Of a stretch of DNA of 64,000 nucleotides, positions 61,855 to 64,000 are shown piece after piece. Below the pieces are notes generated by a model that was given only the letters and a program-made list of their open reading frames with translations, did not search any database and was not told the DNA's origin. Both the position numbers and the translations under genes were made by a program. Source of the DNA: Nitrincola iocasae (GTDB taxonomy: Bacteria; Pseudomonadota; Gammaproteobacteria; Pseudomonadales; Balneatricaceae); contig NZ_CP044222.1 in NCBI RefSeq assembly GCF_008727795.1, positions 62,001 to 126,000 of the forward strand, written 5' to 3'. The first letter of the stretch is position 1. Each line of letters opens with the position of its first letter.

Positions 61855-62859
61855 TTATTTATGTAGTTGCAGAGCGATTTTGAGTAATTCAGGATCCAGT
61901 CCTTTACGATAGCGGATCAAGTCGTCCAGCGGTATATCGACAACCTCACCATTGCTAACACCCACCATGATATCGCTGTAGCCCGCCAGAAGGTATTCGA
62001 TTGCCACTGCTCCAAGACAGGATGCGAGTACCCGGTCATGGCCACTGGGGCGTCCACCACGCTGAATATGCCCGAGAATGGAAATGTGAGGCGCAAGGCC
62101 ATGTTGTTGTAATTCATGGGCAATCTTACTGGTCAAATCGGGTTCATTGCCTTCGGCTACAACAATAATACCACTGGAGCCAGTGCCTGCTTTGCGGGAC
62201 GTGGCCAATTGCAGCGCGATTTCTGCAATATTGACGGAATATTCAGGTACCAGAATCATTTCTGCACCAGCAGCAATCCCAACGTGAGTGGCGAGGAAAC
62301 CTGAATTTCGTCCCATTACCTCAACCAGAAAGTGGCGCTCATGAGAGTCGGCAGTGTCGCGAATGCGATCGATAGCATCCAGTGCCGTATTCATGGCTGT
62401 ATCGAAACCTATGGTATCTTCAGTACCAAAAATATCATTGTCGATGGTCCCCGGTAGGCCTATAACCGGAATGCCAGTCTCTTCTTCAAGCAGGTGGGCT
62501 CCGGTCAGAGAGCCGTCACCGCCGATAACAAGCAGCGCCTCTATATTCCTAGTGTGCAGTATCTTAGCGGCCTGTTTGCGACATGCCGGGTCATGGAACT
62601 CAGGGCAACGAGCACTTTTCAAGAAAGTGCCTCCGCGTTGGACGATGTTGGATACTGAGGCGGAGGACAGTAATTCCATGTCATTTTGCAATAGCCCGGT
62701 GAAGCCTCGATGGATACCGAAGACGGTGATGCCATAGCTCAGGGCTGTGCGCACAACACCGCGGATGGCTGCATTCATGCCGGGCGAGTCACCGCCGCTG
62801 GTTAATACGGCAACAGAGGTGATTTCCCGGATCGCTTCTAGGCTTGGAAGATTGTACAT
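61855..62859 (-). CDS. pfkA: ATP-dependent 6-phosphofructokinase
   Basis: 334 residues: VLTSGGDSPGMNAAIRGVVR, GGDGS of the ATP-type enzymes, catalytic PGTIDNDI, EVMGRNSGFLA, and ILGHIQRGGRPSGHDR. Start at 62859 (MYNLPSL) is preferred; the open frame reaches 62931 but adds a basic non-family leader. Confidence 0.93.
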   Translation of the reverse strand: MYNLPSLEAIREITSVAVLTSGGDSPGMNAAIRGVVRTALSYGITVFGIHRGFTGLLQNDMELLSSASVSNIVQRGGTFLKSARCPEFHDPACRKQAAKILHTRNIEALLVIGGDGSLTGAHLLEEETGIPVIGLPGTIDNDIFGTEDTIGFDTAMNTALDAIDRIRDTADSHERHFLVEVMGRNSGFLATHVGIAAGAEMILVPEYSVNIAEIALQLATSRKAGTGSSGIIVVAEGNEPDLTSKIAHELQQHGLAPHISILGHIQRGGRPSGHDRVLASCLGAVAIEYLLAGYSDIMVGVSNGEVVDIPLDDLIRYRKGLDPELLKIALQLHK

Positions 62860-63073
62860 GGCACGGGTCCTGAACCAAATAAAGGTGTCCTTATAGACTA
62901 TACTTTTTTTGCGTAACTTGCGCCTGTTCAACGCTTGCAGTCAGCCGCATTTAATTACGATTGTTTAACGAGTGCGAAAAAGTTTAGCGTCATAGCTGGA
63001 GATGTTTGTTAATGTGGCTAATACTGGAAACATCCAATAATCAATTAATCTGGGAGCTGTAGGATAAATAAAA

Positions 63074-64000
63074 ATGCTTAGCAAGCATAAATCGACCGTG
63101 GGAGCTTTGTTGCTGGTAGCTGGCTTGATGAATAACTCAGCTGTGCTTGCGCAATCGGATCCGGGAATGAGTACTGCGATAACCATTGGCACTGGTGGTG
63201 TTACGGGTGTCTATTATCCGGCAGGTGGTGCGGTATGTCGCTTGGTTAATCGCACTCGTGCTGAGCATGGGGTGCGGTGCGCTGTTCGTGCTACAGGGGG
63301 GACGCTGATTAATCTTAAGGTGGTGCAAGCTGGCGACATGGAGCTGGGGCTGGCACAATCTGACTGGCAGCATCACGCTTATTTGGGCACCTCTGACGCT
63401 TTTGAGACTGAGGGCCCTGACCTTGAGTTGCGTTCAGTATTTTCGTTGCATTCAGAATCTTTTACTGTACTGGCACGGGCTGATGCAGACATCACCATGC
63501 TGGATGATCTTAAGGGTAAACGGGTAAATATTGGAAATCCCGGCTCGGGGCAGTTCGCTACCATGCAGGTACTGATGGAGGCCAAGGGTTGGACGTTAGA
63601 TGATTTTCAGGAAGTAAAAACTATCGGGCCGGTTGAGCAGGCCAGTGCGTTATGTGATAACCGCATAGATGCAACCGTATATACGGTGGGACATCCCAGT
63701 GGTGTAGTTCAGGAAGCGACCACCACTTGTGATGTGAATATAATTGCCGTTGATGATGAGCAGGTTCGCTCGTTGATCGAAAAACACAGCTATTATCGCA
63801 CGTCAAGAATTCCTGCAGGAATCTATAAGGGAAATGCTGGTGAAGTTGATTCTTTTGCCGTAGTGGCAACATTGGTTACGCGCTCCAGTGTTCCAGATGA
63901 AATCATTTATGCGTTGGTTAAAGCGGTATTCGATAATTTTGATACTTTCAAAGGATTGCATCCTGCATTTGCAGAATTAACTCCTGAAGCCATGGTCCAG
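63074..64000 (+). CDS. TAXI-family TRAP transporter solute-binding protein (partial at right edge)
   Basis: At least 309 residues and open at the window end. Signal peptide (about 1-24, VLAQS), then ITIGTGGVTGVYYPAGGAVC, the TAXI signature, followed by ATGGTLINLKVVQAGDMELG and LKGKRVNIGNPGSGQFATMQ. Periplasmic binder for a TRAP uptake system whose membrane gene should follow outside the window. Divergent from pfkA. TAXI ligands include glutamate-like or other carboxylates; the ligand here is unknown. Confidence 0.9.
   Translation, partial: MLSKHKSTVGALLLVAGLMNNSAVLAQSDPGMSTAITIGTGGVTGVYYPAGGAVCRLVNRTRAEHGVRCAVRATGGTLINLKVVQAGDMELGLAQSDWQHHAYLGTSDAFETEGPDLELRSVFSLHSESFTVLARADADITMLDDLKGKRVNIGNPGSGQFATMQVLMEAKGWTLDDFQEVKTIGPVEQASALCDNRIDATVYTVGHPSGVVQEATTTCDVNIIAVDDEQVRSLIEKHSYYRTSRIPAGIYKGNAGEVDSFAVVATLVTRSSVPDEIIYALVKAVFDNFDTFKGLHPAFAELTPEAMVQ

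Overview
The window looks like a chromosomal segment of a free-living, nitrogen-fixing gammaproteobacterium. Evidence: a nifLA pair of the NifL-dependent type (no cysteine cluster in the NifA linker), an Azotobacter/Pseudomonas-like nif arrangement, a split hisBHAF cluster, HutC-type control of histidine use, and moderate base composition. A marine Oceanospirillales-like lineage is plausible, but the sequence alone does not fix the genus.

Layout. 21-15,579 is the nitrogen-fixation accessory region: nifLA (minus), the divergent Rnf electron-transfer operon rnfABCDGEH (plus), an inserted MqsA-like/DUF4258 toxin-antitoxin pair (minus), then iscA(nif)-nifU-nifS-nifV-nifW-nifZ-nifM (minus). Both nif-type operon heads carry readable sigma-54 -24/-12 promoters with upstream NifA sites (TGT-N10-ACA). 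An internally deleted GFA-family pseudogene lies just upstream of the iscA promoter. Structural nifHDK genes are not in the window. 15,703-16,473 holds two small ordinary enzymes. 16,572-24,518 is a copper-resistance island: CusS/CusR-type two-component system, a perfect Cus/Cop box, a Tat-exported multicopper oxidase, a His-rich small protein, a Met-rich periplasmic protein, a CopA-type P-ATPase whose N-terminal metal domain lacks CxxC, a DUF2933 protein and a small CxxC protein. 24,772-29,130 has an MFS transporter, an autotransporter with a perfect 17-bp terminator stem, and tRNA-Phe.

29,217-50,186 is a large polyamine and histidine catabolic region. AguA and AguB turn agmatine into putrescine; PuuA (two GS-like paralogues), PuuB (two paralogues), PuuC and PuuD take putrescine to GABA by the gamma-glutamyl route; PotFGHI imports polyamine. 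hutC lies in the same run as one puuA-puuB pair and precedes hutIGUH, whose promoter region holds two HutC-type operators, one within a perfect 28-bp palindrome. An ATL DNA-repair protein sits between puuC and hutH.

50,286-52,750 is feoABC with an FNR/Anr-type box, bounded by a 40-bp direct repeat: the 3' end of yggX and a second copy next to potI. After yggX, mutY and an AsmA-family gene come hisBHAF, a periplasmic binding protein followed after one base by a membrane diguanylate cyclase, a CPXCG protein, pfkA, and a TAXI-type binding protein cut off by the right edge. No rRNA, insertion sequence, phage or CRISPR array was seen. The most noteworthy items are the nif regulatory architecture, the toxin-antitoxin insertion, the GFA deletion remnant, the repeat-flanked feo cassette, the HutC-polyamine linkage and the binding protein-diguanylate cyclase pair.
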